Below are positions 46,780 through 58,471 of a DNA stretch of 64,000 nucleotides, in pieces; position 1 is the first letter of the stretch, and the number at the start of each line of letters is the position of its first letter. Both the position numbers and the translations under genes were made by a program. The notes under the pieces were generated by a model, which did not search any database, had not been told where the DNA came from, and saw nothing but the letters and a program-made list of their open reading frames with translations. Source of the DNA: Ricinus communis (lineage: Eukaryota > Streptophyta > Magnoliopsida > Malpighiales > Euphorbiaceae); contig NC_063260.1 of NCBI RefSeq assembly GCF_019578655.1, positions 16,804,001 through 16,868,000 of the forward strand, written 5' to 3'.

Positions 46780-47300
46780 AGTACGAGGCTGGCCTGCAGC
46801 CATGTGGTTGCACAAGGCAAATCTTGTGGTCCCTCTATGGGGACGCATAGAGGCCTTGTAGTTCTGTGGGACGACGTGGTTTAAATGGTAGTCTTTCGTA
46901 GACAAACACTTCATCCCACATTGGAAAGTTATGAGATTATGCACAAATTACTAGGCTATAAAAGGAGGCTTTTGGAGGTGAAACAATAACAAAAATTACT
47001 GAAAGCAATAAAAAAATCAAGCAAAAGCAATTCAGGCAATTTCTTAAGAGCAAACCAAGATTATTTGGTATTTCTAGTTATAATATTTCTTTCTTTCTTA
47101 TGTAAGCCAAGTAAATTAATATTTTGAGAATTTAGGGAGCATATACTATGCGCTTGCTAATAATTTTGGATCTTGTGCAATAAGAAACCTAGCTTCTATA
47201 AAGTATAACTTTGGAAGGTATTATCACTCTTTTCCTCTCTTTTTTAAATCTTGTAATAGTGGAGACTAGGTCGAAACATATCATCCCTTTTATTTCGCCA
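46780..47300 (+). promoter_or_regulatory. LTR-like promoter segment with TATA box
   Basis: 'catcccacattggaaagtta' (about 46,910-46,930) followed by CTATAAAAGG at 46,956-46,965 and an A-rich leader is the usual arrangement of plant copia LTR promoters. The element boundaries and any coding part could not be identified. Overlapping open frames on both strands at 46,663-46,944 are not called. Confidence 0.4.
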
Positions 47301-47573
47301 AAGAAGGTACATAATGTAGCTTTAAGCTTGTAACTTGTTTTTCTTTTAATAAAGCATGTCTTTTCTTTATGTTCATTTGTTCATTTTTTGTCTTATAGTT
47401 CATGCAAAATATGTGTTTCATAGCAACTATCCATGAAATTATGATTTTGGTAATCCTATTTTTGATCATTTATGTTTTTATTTTAAAAAATCTAAACCTA
47501 GCCCCTGAACCTCCCCATTTTCGATGCTAGTGTTAGCCTAAGTCCTTTCATGACTTTGAGGACCCTTGATTTT

Positions 47574-48617
47574 GATATTGACAATCGAATTGAGGTGTAT
47601 AAGGTTTTAGAGAAAATCTAAAGTGGCTTAAGCATTGGATACAAGGTTTTAGAGAAAATCAAATAGCTTTGTTAAAACTGCAAAAATGCTCGGGTGCGCT
47701 TTGAAAAGCACGGGGGCACTTTTCTCAAAGTCACCTGGAAGCCTCCTAGTTAGACACTGACAACTAGCGGTCAAAGAGGCTTCTCCTTGTGAAGCACAAG
47801 GGCGCCTCCCAGTAAAGAGAAATTCAGAGTATGGTAGAGAATAACACAAGATCAAGCGTGGTCATGCTCCCAGGCGTGCTTTAAGGAACCGCGAGGGCGG
47901 CGTTCATATTAAATGCTAAGTCAGTGATCCTTATGTCAATAGCCGATAAAGAAATGCCACGTGCCAAGAGTCGTTGGAGCTAACGACTATATTGAGAAAA
48001 GGAGGGGTGCTTCTGTGGCAAAAAGTTTCTTTTGCCAAATCATCTTTGCTTTGTATTTGATGAAGTTTGGACTATTTGTAATGTCTCTAAGAGGTTGGTA
48101 TATGTATAAATACCCCTCTTAAAGACTTAGGCAAAAGTTGTCCAATTTCTAAGTGCCCAAACTATTGTAAAGTGATTTCGCATCTTTCTACATTAAATTC
48201 TCTTTGTTTAGGTTTAAGTGTGAGCCATAAAACACTTGTAAAGGTTTCAGTGTTAGCCTTAAATACTTGGGTAAGGGTTTGAGAGTTAGCCCAGGAAGAA
48301 AAAATCTTGTAAGTTTTGATGTGAGCCTAAACACTAAGTTTGGGGGTGAGATTAGAAAAAATTCTAGGGTAAAGTTTGAGTGTGAGCTTGGAAACACTTT
48401 GATTTAATCTTGAACCTGCAAAAGGATCATTGATAATGCGATACTCAATTATAGATTGGAAAGTGGATATAGGATTGTTTAATACCCGAACCACTATAAA
48501 TCTTCGTGTTATTTTTTTTTCTTCTCATCTATCTAATCTTTTGATTAAATTTTTCATTTTCCATTAACCTTCTATACACCAATTCAACCCCCATTTGTTA
48601 GTGCATTAAGGGACAAT
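47574..48617 (+). mobile_element. Sirevirus-like Ty1/copia LTR, related to the one at 22.1-23.3 kb
   Basis: Begins near 'TGATATTGACAATCGAATTG' and ends near 'attaagggacaatagt'. TATA box TGTATAAATACC at about 48,101-48,112. Downstream it repeats the family words 'gagagttagcc', 'cctaaacactaagtttggg' and 'gcttggaaacact', and ends 'caccaattca..ccccc', as in the 22.1-kb LTR. The PBS position after it is decayed. Could be the 3' LTR of copia element 1, separated by all the nested insertions, or an independent solo LTR. Confidence 0.55.
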
Positions 48618-48744
48618 AGTTAGTACTTTAGTCCAAGTGGAAATATATAAGTGGAGTTAACTTTGGATTCTTTCCTTGATTTTCCTAAGAAAATTGTAAG
48701 GTGGTGACTCTAAACTAAAACGAACTAACTATAAATGCCAAGAC

Positions 48745-48850
48745 ACGAGATGGTAGGTCATCTCCTTGGTAAGGTTGTAGCCTAATATTAGCGTTCAAAT
48801 TCCATATCCGGGCGGTGCTCAGAAGACGTCTCACAAGTAGCTCTATCAAA
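48745..48850 (+). mobile_element. tRNA-derived SINE-like sequence
   Basis: 'gtaggtcatctccttggtaagg' resembles an A box, and 'agcgttcaaattcc' about 45 bp later resembles a B box (GGTTCAAnYCC). A pol III head is possible. No folded tRNA, no clear 3' tail. Confidence 0.3.
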
Positions 48851-48899
48851 CATCAAGCTATTATCAATGAAAAGATAAGTGGGAAATAGATGGGGCTCT

Positions 48900-50390
48900 C
48901 ATTCGTATTTTCAAACCATGAATTTTCCTAGCACTCTCTCTTTAGCCTGATATAAAAAGAAAAATCCTCCATATAAATGATAAAAAAGTTAAGGGCAAGG
49001 AGGATCTCCTTGTCAGAGTGATCATAAACTGAGCCATTTAACAAAATAGAAAAAGAAACGAAAGAAACATAATGCATCACAAGTTGAACAAGAGAATTTT
49101 GATTAACATCATAGCCTCTAAAAGATCTCAATTCAATCTTGTCATAAGCCTTGCTCATGTCAAATCTTAAAGCAAAACTCCTTTTTCACTTTTTAATTCC
49201 TCATTTAATGAAAAAGCTTAGAAGAAATAAAGGCAATATCAGTGATAAGCCTATCGGAAATAAAAGCAAATGGAGCCAAAGTAATAACACTAGGAAGAAC
49301 CAATTTGACCCTATTAGTAACTACTTTTGTAATAATTTTAAAAAACATATTATATAGACTAATAGGATGATCATTAGTAGATTAAGAGCTTTTCATTTTA
49401 GGAGTTAAAGCAATTTTGTCAATGTTAATAATGGCTAAATTGTTGGTTTCACATAGGTCATGTGTTTTGCAAATATCATAAGTGGATGGATCAACTGGGG
49501 CACACAAAAAACAGGTCGAGTATTTAGTGAAGATGGTATAATAGTTATCTCAATGTTGGAAAGATCATGAGATTAATAACAATGGGAGAAAAATAAAACT
49601 TTTTCTTACTAATCTTAGAGGAAAAGGATTCCACATCAATAATATTCAAAATCTTCAACATTCTATTTGACAACATTTTGCTACCAAAGGAGCACTTTTA
49701 CTTATAAACTCTACATCTTTATCAACATCTTAGGAAACAATATCAATTTCAATATTCATTGCCCTTCAACATTTTTTAAGACATTAATACACTAGAAAGC
49801 TTTATTTTTAGGTAAAAAACCATATTTTTTTTAACTTTTTCCTACGGGTCCATATCCTCTCCAACCATACCTCAAACCTTCTTAAGAGGAGAAACCTTCA
49901 ACCACTTACCATCTTTAACTTCACATCATTTTCCTCCTTAGAATGTGAATGTTGATCATAAAACTTAAAACCATGCCCACACTTCCCACAAGAAAAATAG
50001 AAAATAGGTAAATTCTCATACTTTAAAGGATCCAAATAGACTTTAAGTTACTAAGTCCTAACTTGGAACCCTTACATAATGTTTTTTTCAAATCCACTTT
50101 AGCTCTAAAAGTAAGAATTAGTTCGATTACCCTTCTCAACTTCCTCCATACACATAAAGTCACCAACTTTAATACCTAAAACAATAGACATATTGCTAGT
50201 CATGCATTTTAATGGCAAGTCATATTCCAGTTTTGATATATGAATTAGAGTATTTGTTACCGCTTTAGTGAAGATTACCAACATAAGGTAATCCGTGCTA
50301 GCGTCTTTAATTAAATGGCAGGAAGCAATATCGTTTAACTTAAACTTATTGATGGACTATTTCCGTTACTAATTAGTAAGCTTAAAACCC
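48900..50390 (-). pseudogene. L1-type LINE remnant: ORF1 and reverse transcriptase fragments
   Basis: Read on the minus strand, ORF1 comes first (about 50,360-49,860). It shows 'LPLKCMTSNMSIVLGIKVGD' (DUF4283 region) and 'VYLDPLKYENLPIFYFSCGK' leading into a knuckle 'CGKCGHGFKF', with the first Cys changed to Tyr/Phe. RT motifs follow at about 49,460-48,900: 'DHPISLYNMFFKIITKVVTN', 'VITLAPFAFISDRLITD', 'DMSKAYDKIE' (about 49,125-49,160) and 'FSILLNGSVYD'. Numerous stops and frameshifts. The FADD active-site block and the endonuclease were not found. The domain order supports one decayed LINE copy with an internal deletion between ORF1 and RT. Confidence 0.75.
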
Positions 50391-50454
50391 AGTGTTTCAA
50401 GCATCTTCTTCTTTATACACAATACCTAGATCACTCATCTCTTTCTTTCTTTTA

Positions 50455-50600
50455 GTTTCTTAAACGATAACCATTATCTCTTTCTCTCTATTTGCCTCTC
50501 GCTCTTCTTTTCACTCTTGATCTTTCTGTAAGCTCTCTTTCTCTTGTACACACTCTCTCACGCTCTCTCTATCTCTCTTTCTCTCTCTCTCTCTCTCTCT
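50455..50600. repeat. CT-rich tract with (CT)n microsatellite
   Basis: CT-rich sequence from about 50,455, becoming a pure CT run at about 50,574-50,600. It looks like the pyrimidine-rich leader of a gene, immediately upstream of the palindrome. Confidence 0.75.
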
Positions 50601-50635
50601 TTCATCTTCAATTGCTAGTCCCTTACACAGTCCTT

Positions 50636-50850
50636 CTCTCGCATTTGCAGGTAAGCGCCACTCTCTATTTCCTTTGTCCTTTGGATATTTTATTAGTTAA
50701 TTAGTGTTTGCAATCTTTTTTGTAGAAAATTAGGTATTACCTGATTCTACGAAAAAAATTGCAAAAACTAATTAACTAATAAAACAAATAATGTATCCAA
50801 AATATAAAGGAAATAGAGAGCTTCGCATACCTACAAATGCGAGAGATAGC
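50636..50850. repeat. Near-perfect long inverted repeat (palindrome), arms about 100 bp
   Basis: The left arm 50,636-50,736 ('ctctcgcatttgcaggta...' to '...attaggta') matches the reverse complement of 50,738-50,850 ('tacctgattctacg...' to '...acaaatgcgagag'). Shared blocks include 'ttttattagttaattagt', 'ctctctatttccttt' and 'ctctcgcatttg'. The spacer is a single base. A few substitutions and one about 8-bp indel separate the arms. The left arm includes GCAG/GTAAGC, which looks like an exon-intron junction downstream of the CT-rich leader. Confidence 0.85.
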
Positions 50851-51156
50851 ATGATTTGTTATAATACATTGTTAGGAAACAAAAGAAACATACAAGTATT
50901 TAATCCCTTTATATTTTAAGACTTATCCCTCTACAGTAATAGTTGATATATATCCTCTTTAGTATCACAGCCTAGGGAAGGAGTAGGTTATAAAAGATTA
51001 GTTTGTAATTTAAAAAGTAACTATTTGAAGGATTAGGAAGTAGACGATTTGAGTTAATGTGGTATTTGTTGTAACTCTTGAGATAGGCTATAGATCGGAT
51101 AATATCACCTTCATTAACCCGCATTTTTTTATCTTAAAATAATCATTGTTTAAAGT
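50851..51156 (+). other. Possible pararetroviral leader
   Basis: Non-coding, directly upstream of the first viral-like ATG. I see no clear tRNA-Met priming site, so whether this is viral leader or host DNA is open. Confidence 0.3.
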
Positions 51157-54100
51157 ATGGATCAATTATTTTGTAGATCTACTTCTTTTTCAAGTTCTTC
51201 TATTAGATCGGAGAATAAAATTGTAAACTTTGAAGAGTATACAATTAAAAACTTTGAAAAAGAAATCGACAATTGGGAAAATCCCAAAAGTTGATACAGA
51301 ATAAATTTATAAAATCTCAAGATTAAATCTTTTTAAAATCAATTTCACTATTAAAAGAGAAGAAATATATATTAAGCTCTCTAAACCTTTTGAAAAAATA
51401 AAACTTCTCTCTGCAAAGTCTTTACAAACTCATAGAGATAAAACTTCAAACATATTCACATAAGATTAGTTCAAGTTGGAATTAAACCTTTAATAAAGGA
51501 AGGTTTAAACACATCAATCTTAGCAATTCTTAGGGATAACAGGATCATAAATTTTTAGAATTCCCTATTTAGTTTAGTAGAGTCCAGTTTGTGTAATGGA
51601 CCAGTATCATTTAAATGTTATCCAAACATAACAATCTCCTTAAATGATAAAAATATTTTACAATCTTTGATATTGCAAATTAAAACCCACAACTATAAAT
51701 GCAAGAAGGATAAATTTTAGTAGCCTTAATATATAAAATCCATTACAAGGTGGTGGTCTCAGCCTTTGCAACTAAACATAAGGTTCAGTCTAAAATGGGA
51801 GAAACTCTTCTATTATAGACAAATTTTACAAAGTCTAACACTGTAATCCTTAGATCTATAAAATTTAAAGTCATAACCCTTCTAAATGGGTGGATCTTAG
51901 GAGTAGTAGATCGCAAAGAAGAACCCTATAAACCCCTTAAACTAAACAACCAAATCAGAGACATCACATAACTTCTAGATGACAGTGTGAGACTTTATTT
52001 TAATAGGAAGTGGACCAGTTCGAGGTTTTATAATGAAACCTTAACTTTGAAACTATATGATGTAGGAAGACAATCAAACCTTTATTCAGTCATTAACTTG
52101 CCTTATGGAAGGCGAGATTCAAATATAAAATCGGATCTACCACTAGTAATACATCTGCCAATTAGAGATTAACCTAGGTATTCTACCTCAGATATACCCA
52201 ACACCAATCTTCAAAAGGTAGATTATAGATCCATAATTTTAAGACCTGTATATACTAGTAGATACAAAAATTTAAATGAAAATATATAGAATGAAATCTA
52301 TGTCTTAGAAAAGGAGCTTATTATAGATACAACATATTTACTTAATGACTTTTATTCTAAAGAAAACAGAGAAAAAAGGTTATTATTCTTTAAACATTTC
52401 ATAAATACGAGATCCAAAATTTAAAATGAATTTTTTGATTTTGTTATTTAAAACAAAGCACACATTTTCTTTTTCAATTGGTTTAAAATACATACATAAG
52501 AAAAGAATACTTCATACCCCTTAAAACTCTATATCCTCTCATAAGGCTTAAAACCATAGATTGGAAAACAAATAGGGGAAAAGTAGAATTTGTTCATCCT
52601 CTTGTTAGATAGATAAAAATACCTCATTAAAACCAAACTATAGGAACTTAACTATATAAAACTATAAACCAAGATACAAATGTAAACTTTAAAAATATTA
52701 TTCTACAAACTAATTTCACAAATCCTCATTTGCATACTATAGGATAACAACTCAATAGGATAGAATACTTTGTACAGTGCTCATTTATAGTTAAACAAAT
52801 TGATAAAACACTTAAAAATCATGTCTTCAAACCATATAAAGTTTTGGAGTCAAAAGGATATCCAATCCGGAAGATCCGACTTTATTAAAGCCATCAGAGA
52901 TTAATTGGAAAGGATAGAATTACATTCTAAAGACCTAGCTGTCCCTGATACTCTTCAGCAAACTAATTAGAGCAGAATCAATGCCTTGGAAGATATAGAT
53001 TCTACTTCTCAAGATTCTGAAGAAGAAATCTTCAGGATGGATAAAACTTATATAAATAAAATAACTTGGCAAAATAGTCAAATACAACCAGATATAGGAT
53101 TAGAGAACAAATCTCCTGTCCAATATCAAAGCAAGTTTAACGCAACATCCCTATATGAATGGAACTTAGATAGGATGACATAATATAAAATCCTAGGGCT
53201 TATTCAGCAAAATGACTATGGCGAAAAATGCCTACATAACCCAAACATATGGCTATTGGCCGAGCTATCACTGAACTTCTAATTTTTATATCTTCAAGTC
53301 AGCTCAAGGATTGGTGGGGTCGCCACCTGACCCCGCTAAAACACCTAAATATCTTAAATGCAATCTAGGCGAAAAGAACAAGAGATCCAATCCTAGATGA
53401 ACTTGGACCGGTCATCCAGGATACTGAACACCCTAACACATACCATTTCTTTCTATTTCATTGGAGATCCTTCACATCTTAAGGATAAAAAAGCAGAATT
53501 ATTATCCAACCTAAGATGTAAGAAATTGAGTGATTTTCAATTGTATAAAATGACCTTCCTCACTAAAGTCATGCTTAGAAAAGATTAAAACCAATCTTTT
53601 TGAAAAAAAAAATTTCTAGTAGGACTCCCCACCCTTTTGGGAGAAAAGCTTAGGAATATGATCAAATAAATCTTTGAAACCTATATAATTGACTACAACA
53701 ACCTGACATATAGAGAACTTGTAAGCTTCACCCAAAAAGAAGGTCTCAAGATATGTCAAGATCTAAACCTTCAAAAACCTTTAAAATGGAAAATGAAAAA
53801 AATAAAAAAAGAACTTGGATCTTTTTGCCAAAAATTTGACATAAATTTCAAAACAACTAGTAACAAGTTTTTTGAAAATTATGGTGAAAAGAAAGAAAAA
53901 AACCCTACAAGAGGTATAGAAGATCAAGATATTACCCTAATAGGAAACAAACTGTAAGTGAACCTTACCATAACAAACCATCAAAAGGGAAAACAAAATG
54001 AATAAAACTGTTCGAAAAGAAATTATAATACCAAAAATAAAACTATAAGACATCACATATTTTAAATGAAGGCAACTATAAGAATAAAACTTGGGAAAAA

Positions 54101-56230
54101 AGAATTTGAGCAAAAATTGAAGCTCTTTTTCTTCAAACTTCTGCATCAGAATTTTCTGATGATGAAATCCAAAATGATGATTATGTTTTCAACAGTAAAC
54201 AAAGTGATATTGAAAACCAAATAAATATCTTGACTAAGGACTAAGAAGCAGCCCTTGAAGTCATAAAATGGACTGAAAATACTAAAATCCAAAAGGAATA
54301 CCTGGATAAATTTTTAAATCCTTAGAAGACAAACCAAAAGCAATCACTTTTAAAATACCTCAGGATAAAACTAAGACTTATGATCTCATAAAAATTCTTG
54401 AAAGAAAGAAAGAAAATCCAATACCATCCATTCAAAGATTATAAAAAGAGCTTAAAGAATTAAAAGGTGAAATAAAATAAATAAAACAAAACTAAGAAGA
54501 AGACAGTAAAATCATACAGCTTCTTACAAAACATGATGAATCTTTTGAAACATTAGAAGATGAAGAAAGCGAAGAGAACCAAAATAATGAAAATATTGAA
54601 ACAATCCCATAATATTTCTTTTGTGTGCTAAAACAAATAACGTCTAAAAAATATTTGATTAAAATAACTCTTATTTTTTCAAAAGATTTTAGGATAGATA
54701 TAATGCTTTGTTTGATACTGGATTAGATCTCAACTATATTAAAGAGAGTCTTATCCTAATTTTTTTTTTTAGAAAAAAATAAAAGAGAAACTGTTAGCAG
54801 CAAACAACTCAAAAAATGGATATAAAATATAAAAGCGTAGCGTAATTGTTTCCAACATCCATCATAGCATAATTTTTGGAAACACCATTCATAAACCTCA
54901 TAACCCTTTATTTTATAAATTATGAGGGTATATACTTCAAAACCAAAAAAGAAAAAATCCCTATGAAAGCTGGGCTAGTGTAGATGAATGTTGAGTTAGA
55001 ACAACATTATAGGGAAGAAATTGGTGAACTATGATAAAAAGGTCTAATATCAAAATCAAGGTACCTTAGTCTTGTGTCATCTTTTATATAAATAAAAACT
55101 CGAAAATTGAGAGAGAAATTTATAGGCTAGTGATTAATTCTAAACCATTAAATAAAATATTAAAATGGATTAGATATCCTATTCCTAATAGAAAGATCTT
55201 ATACAAAAATTCCACAAAGCTTTTATATTTTTAAAATTAGATATGAAATCAGATTTTTCCAAATCCAACTAAAATTTGAAGATAGATATAAAATTGCATT
55301 CATAGTTTAATTTGGACAATTTGAATGGAATGTAATGTCTTTCTGTTTAAAAAAATGCCTTTTCTGAGTTCCAAACAATAATGAATGACATTTTTTAACC
55401 GTCCTCTAAAATTCTAATTGGTTTATATATATAATGTCTTATTATTTTTAGAGTCTATAGAACAACATATTAAACACTTAGAGACTTTCTTCTATAAATA
55501 AAGAAGAATGATTTAGTGGTTTCTAAAACCAAAATGGTCATATTTTAAACATGAATAAAATTTTTAGGACACTACATTACTCAAGAAATAATAATTGCAA
55601 TAGAAAGATCTTTGGAGTTTGCAAACAATTTTTTTGATAAGATTCTCAATAATAAATTCAAATATTCTTAGGAAGTTTAAATTATGTGATAAATTTTTAT
55701 CCTAATATAAACCTCTTAGCTAAACCTTTGCATGATAGGCTCAAGAAAACCCTAACTCCATGGACAGACGAGCACATTAAAACAGTTCAAACACCTTTGT
55801 CTTATAAACTCTTGCCTCTATTTAGTAGATCTTACTCTATAAAAAATAGTAGAGACTGATGTGTCAGATATATGATATGGAGGAATCTTAAAACAGATAC
55901 AAAATGGGCATGAACGTGTCATACAGTTTACTTCTGTAAATTGGAATAATTACTAAGAAAATTATTTTACCACTAATAAAGAAATCTTAAGCATTGTCAT
56001 GTTTATCTAGAAATTTTAAAGTGATTTGCTTAATCAAAGATTTTTCCTTCGCATTGATTATAAGTTCGCTAAAGAAATTTTACAAAAGGATTTTTAAAAT
56101 ATTGCATCAAAATAAATTTTTGCCAATTGAGCCTTTGATTTTGAAATAGTATTTATCAAAAGAGATAAAAATTCAGTTCAAGATTTTCTAATTTGAGAAT
56201 TTTTGCAAAACAAATAAACGGTTCGTAAAA
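51157..56230 (+). pseudogene. Endogenous pararetrovirus (Caulimoviridae type), decayed
   Basis: A plus-strand viral-like order without LTRs and without integrase. An N-terminal region begins at an ATG at 51,157; its role (movement-protein-like) is tentative. A coat-protein-like region follows at 52,850-54,600, with short surviving motifs such as 'SLYEWNLD' and 'LSNLRCKKLSDFQLYKMTFL'. An aspartic protease trace is at 54,711 (LFDTGLDLNYI, DTG kept). Reverse transcriptase lies at about 54,990-55,770 ('LDILFLI', 'GQFEWNVMSF', 'FLGSLNYVINFYPNINLLAK'), and RNase H from about 55,850 to 56,220. Dozens of stop codons and frameshifts, and the RT catalytic YxDD position (about 55,420-55,440) is not intact, so it cannot produce virus. 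The absence of integrase after RNase H and the coat-type domain separate it from Ty3 retrotransposons. Ends and genus are not defined. Confidence 0.75.
54690..55770 (+). pseudogene. Pararetroviral protease-RT segment
   Basis: Most recognisable portion of the endogenous pararetrovirus. The protease D-T-G motif at 54,711-54,719 is kept. The RT runs from 'HYREEIGEL' (54,999) through 'FGQFEWNVMSF' (about 55,315) to 'NYVINFYPN' (about 55,680). Frames change at least five times and there is no intact polymerase active site. Confidence 0.72.
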
Positions 56231-57000
56231 ACAAAGGAAAAACAGTTCAAGTTAAACTAGAGAAACCCAATAAAACCCCTAACTTCATGAATTAAAGTGG
56301 TGGCAAAAGAGAAAGGCCCTTAAATCAGTGCCTCTTTCTTATCTCCAAAACAACAACAAATCTAAACATATCTTGATTATCTAACAAAACAACCCGAGTT
56401 CATGCATGCGTTGCAAAAGGTGTCAAGTATAACCTTTAAACTGAGTATTATTTCAAACCGAAAGAAAGAAATTTCCTAAATACTGCTTTCTCAAGAAGAT
56501 TTTCAAAACACGATTAAAATAATCTCTCCAAATACCTAGATTATTCTTTCTTAATCTAAAACAAATTCTGAGTATTTTTATAAAAAGAAATTTTTAAAAT
56601 ATTGTTATGACAGAAGAAGGATTTTTCAATAAAAATCCATTAGTAGTAATTTCAACATATTTTTAAGGTTGGCATTTTAAACCCTAGAATCTCTTAAATT
56701 TTCAACCTTACTACAAGGCGATTTTCGATCATTGCCGGATAAGAAAAATATTCGGGTTAGTAAACTTCTGGTTTATTACCATATTTGTTTCAATAGTAGA
56801 CATATATGTGTAATATAAGCCAAAGGAGAATGTAGGTAATTTCTCTAATAATCATTTCTTTCCTATTTTAAAGGTTATAATATAGAGATATTCAATACTT
56901 TCCACATTTATAGTTTCAATATGGTATCTATTTAAGCGAATATCTTTAAAGCTCAATAAGTTTCTATGAGATTTTAGGGAAAATAATGCATTTTAGTTAA
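56231..57000. other. Non-coding DNA between the pararetrovirus and the gypsy LTR
   Basis: A/T-rich, no gene. It may include the pararetroviral 3' region and the end of the gypsy D 3' LTR. Confidence 0.35.
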
Positions 57001-57361
57001 GAATTTGAAAAAAATACAAGAAAAGTTAAAAAGTTGACAAATAACAAAGTAAAAGAAATAACTCCACTTTATTGATAAGAAAATAATTCATAAAAGATTG
57101 ATCGGTGTAGGTGGTCGAATACAATGTATTTATAGACCTCCTACAACCCTAGAATGACACTAGAAAATAAATAAAATTATTTAAAAAATAATAAATGACT
57201 TCCTAAACTAAATAAAAAATAAAAGAAAAACTCCTAAATAGCTAACAAGCATGTGTTACCCGTAATTAAATTAGGAAATAAGAAATAAGTCATTTAGGGA
57301 ATAAATCATAACTTCCTAAACAAAATAAAGCAAATAAGAAATTTTCTAAATAACAAAAACA
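57000..57361 (-). mobile_element. Gypsy D 3' LTR (partial definition) with TATA box
   Basis: On the minus strand a G-run (57,371-57,377, aacaggggggc) serves as a PPT, followed by LTR-like sequence with a TATA element CTATAAATAC (about 57,126-57,136) and AATAAAGTGG (about 57,065-57,075, polyadenylation-like). The end on the low-coordinate side is uncertain. Confidence 0.45.
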
Positions 57362-57559
57362 TAAGGTGTTGCCCCCCTGTTAACTAGTCAACAAGTTTAA
57401 GTTGGAACCCTAATTACTTAAGAAGGTCACATGCATAGGCTTGCTTCTTAAATCCTCCTTGGCCCAATTAGATTTAATCAAGTGCCTTGGTATTAGATCA
57501 AGCTAATAAGTCTTGGACTTGATTTTAGAGTTGACTCCTCATAGCTTGTAGTGTCTTGA

Positions 57560-57696
57560 ACTCAATTATTCTTAATAAGCTCAACAAGTGCTTCCTTCGT
57601 CTTCTTAGCCTTTGATCTTGTGATTAGTCCTTCTTAAATGCTTAAAGGGTCTTCGCCTCTTGAAGTATATGGACTATTGCCTTGGTCACATCATTC
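57560..57696 (-). pseudogene. Gypsy D polyprotein C-terminal tail
   Basis: Minus-strand frame 'GLITRSKAKKTKEALVELI' (about 57,565-57,630), the usual ITRSRAKK tail of plant Ty3/gypsy polyproteins. It joins across copia element C to the integrase end at 62,305 and beyond: element C sits exactly on the CATTC (gaatg) target in this gene. Confidence 0.65.
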
Positions 57697-57862
57697 TGTG
57701 AACGTGATTTGCATGGAATAGTATCAAATATTATTGATGTATGAGACAAATATATATAGTACAAGCAGTAGGGTTACAATCCATGTTGCAATAGGAATTC
57801 TATAATTAGTAGAATATATAGACAGCTAATATAAGCTAATATAACATAAGTCATCCTTATCA
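57697..57862 (-). repeat. Copia C 3' LTR (166 bp)
   Basis: Direct repeat partner of 62,139-62,304, with a handful of differences (for example 'aagcagtaggg' versus 'aagtagtaggg'). Confidence 0.92.
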
Positions 57863-57869
57863 CCCTCCC

Positions 57870-58421
57870 TCAAGTTGTAAGGACCCGGTAGGGACATGCA
57901 ACTTGTCTCGGAACCATGCAAATTGTTCTTTGGAAAAGGGCCTTTGTGAAGCCATCAGCAATTTGATCCTTAGTAGAAATGTAATGCACAAACAGCTCTT
58001 TGGTAGAAACCTTCTCATGAACAAAGTGAAAATCAACCTCCAAATGCTTAGAGCGGGAATGAAAAATTGGTATTGTAGTCAAGTATGTGGCACTAAAATT
58101 ATCACACCAAAGGCGAAGTGTAGTGAAAGGAATATGCAACTCACGAAGCAAAGAAGAAAGCCAATTTATTTCTTGGACCGTGTGAGCAAAAGCACGATAT
58201 TCCGCCTTAGTGGAAGATTTGGAAACCGTACGTTGCTTTTTGGAGCCCCAAAGAATTAAATTACTACCAAAGTAAATAGCATAGCCTGTTGTAGAACATC
58301 GATCATTAAGATCACCCACCCAATCAGCATCAGAATAAGCAGAAAGATGATTGGAAGAAGAAGAACCAATAAACAAACCAGCTTTGCTTGTACCATGGAG
58401 ATAACATAAGATTCTCTTCAC
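57870..58421 (-). pseudogene. Copia C RNase H
   Basis: 183-codon frame with 'RILCYLHGTSKAGLF', 'AYSDADWVGD' (catalytic Asp), 'STKAEYRAFA' (catalytic Glu), 'LWCDNFSATYL' (catalytic Asp) and 'HSRSKHLEVDFHFV', the full set of copia RNase H blocks, then 'STKDQIADGFTKAL'. Reads through to the PPT. Confidence 0.88.
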
Positions 58422-58471
58422 GGCAACCTAATGAGAATTAGTTGGATCATGCATAAATTGAGAGACCCGAT

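Noticed and set aside
46663..46944. Overlapping open frames on both strands
   Set aside because: Mirror-image frames in an LTR-like region; no motif on either strand.
57903..58259. Plus-strand 118-codon frame
   Set aside because: Antisense to copia C RNase H.
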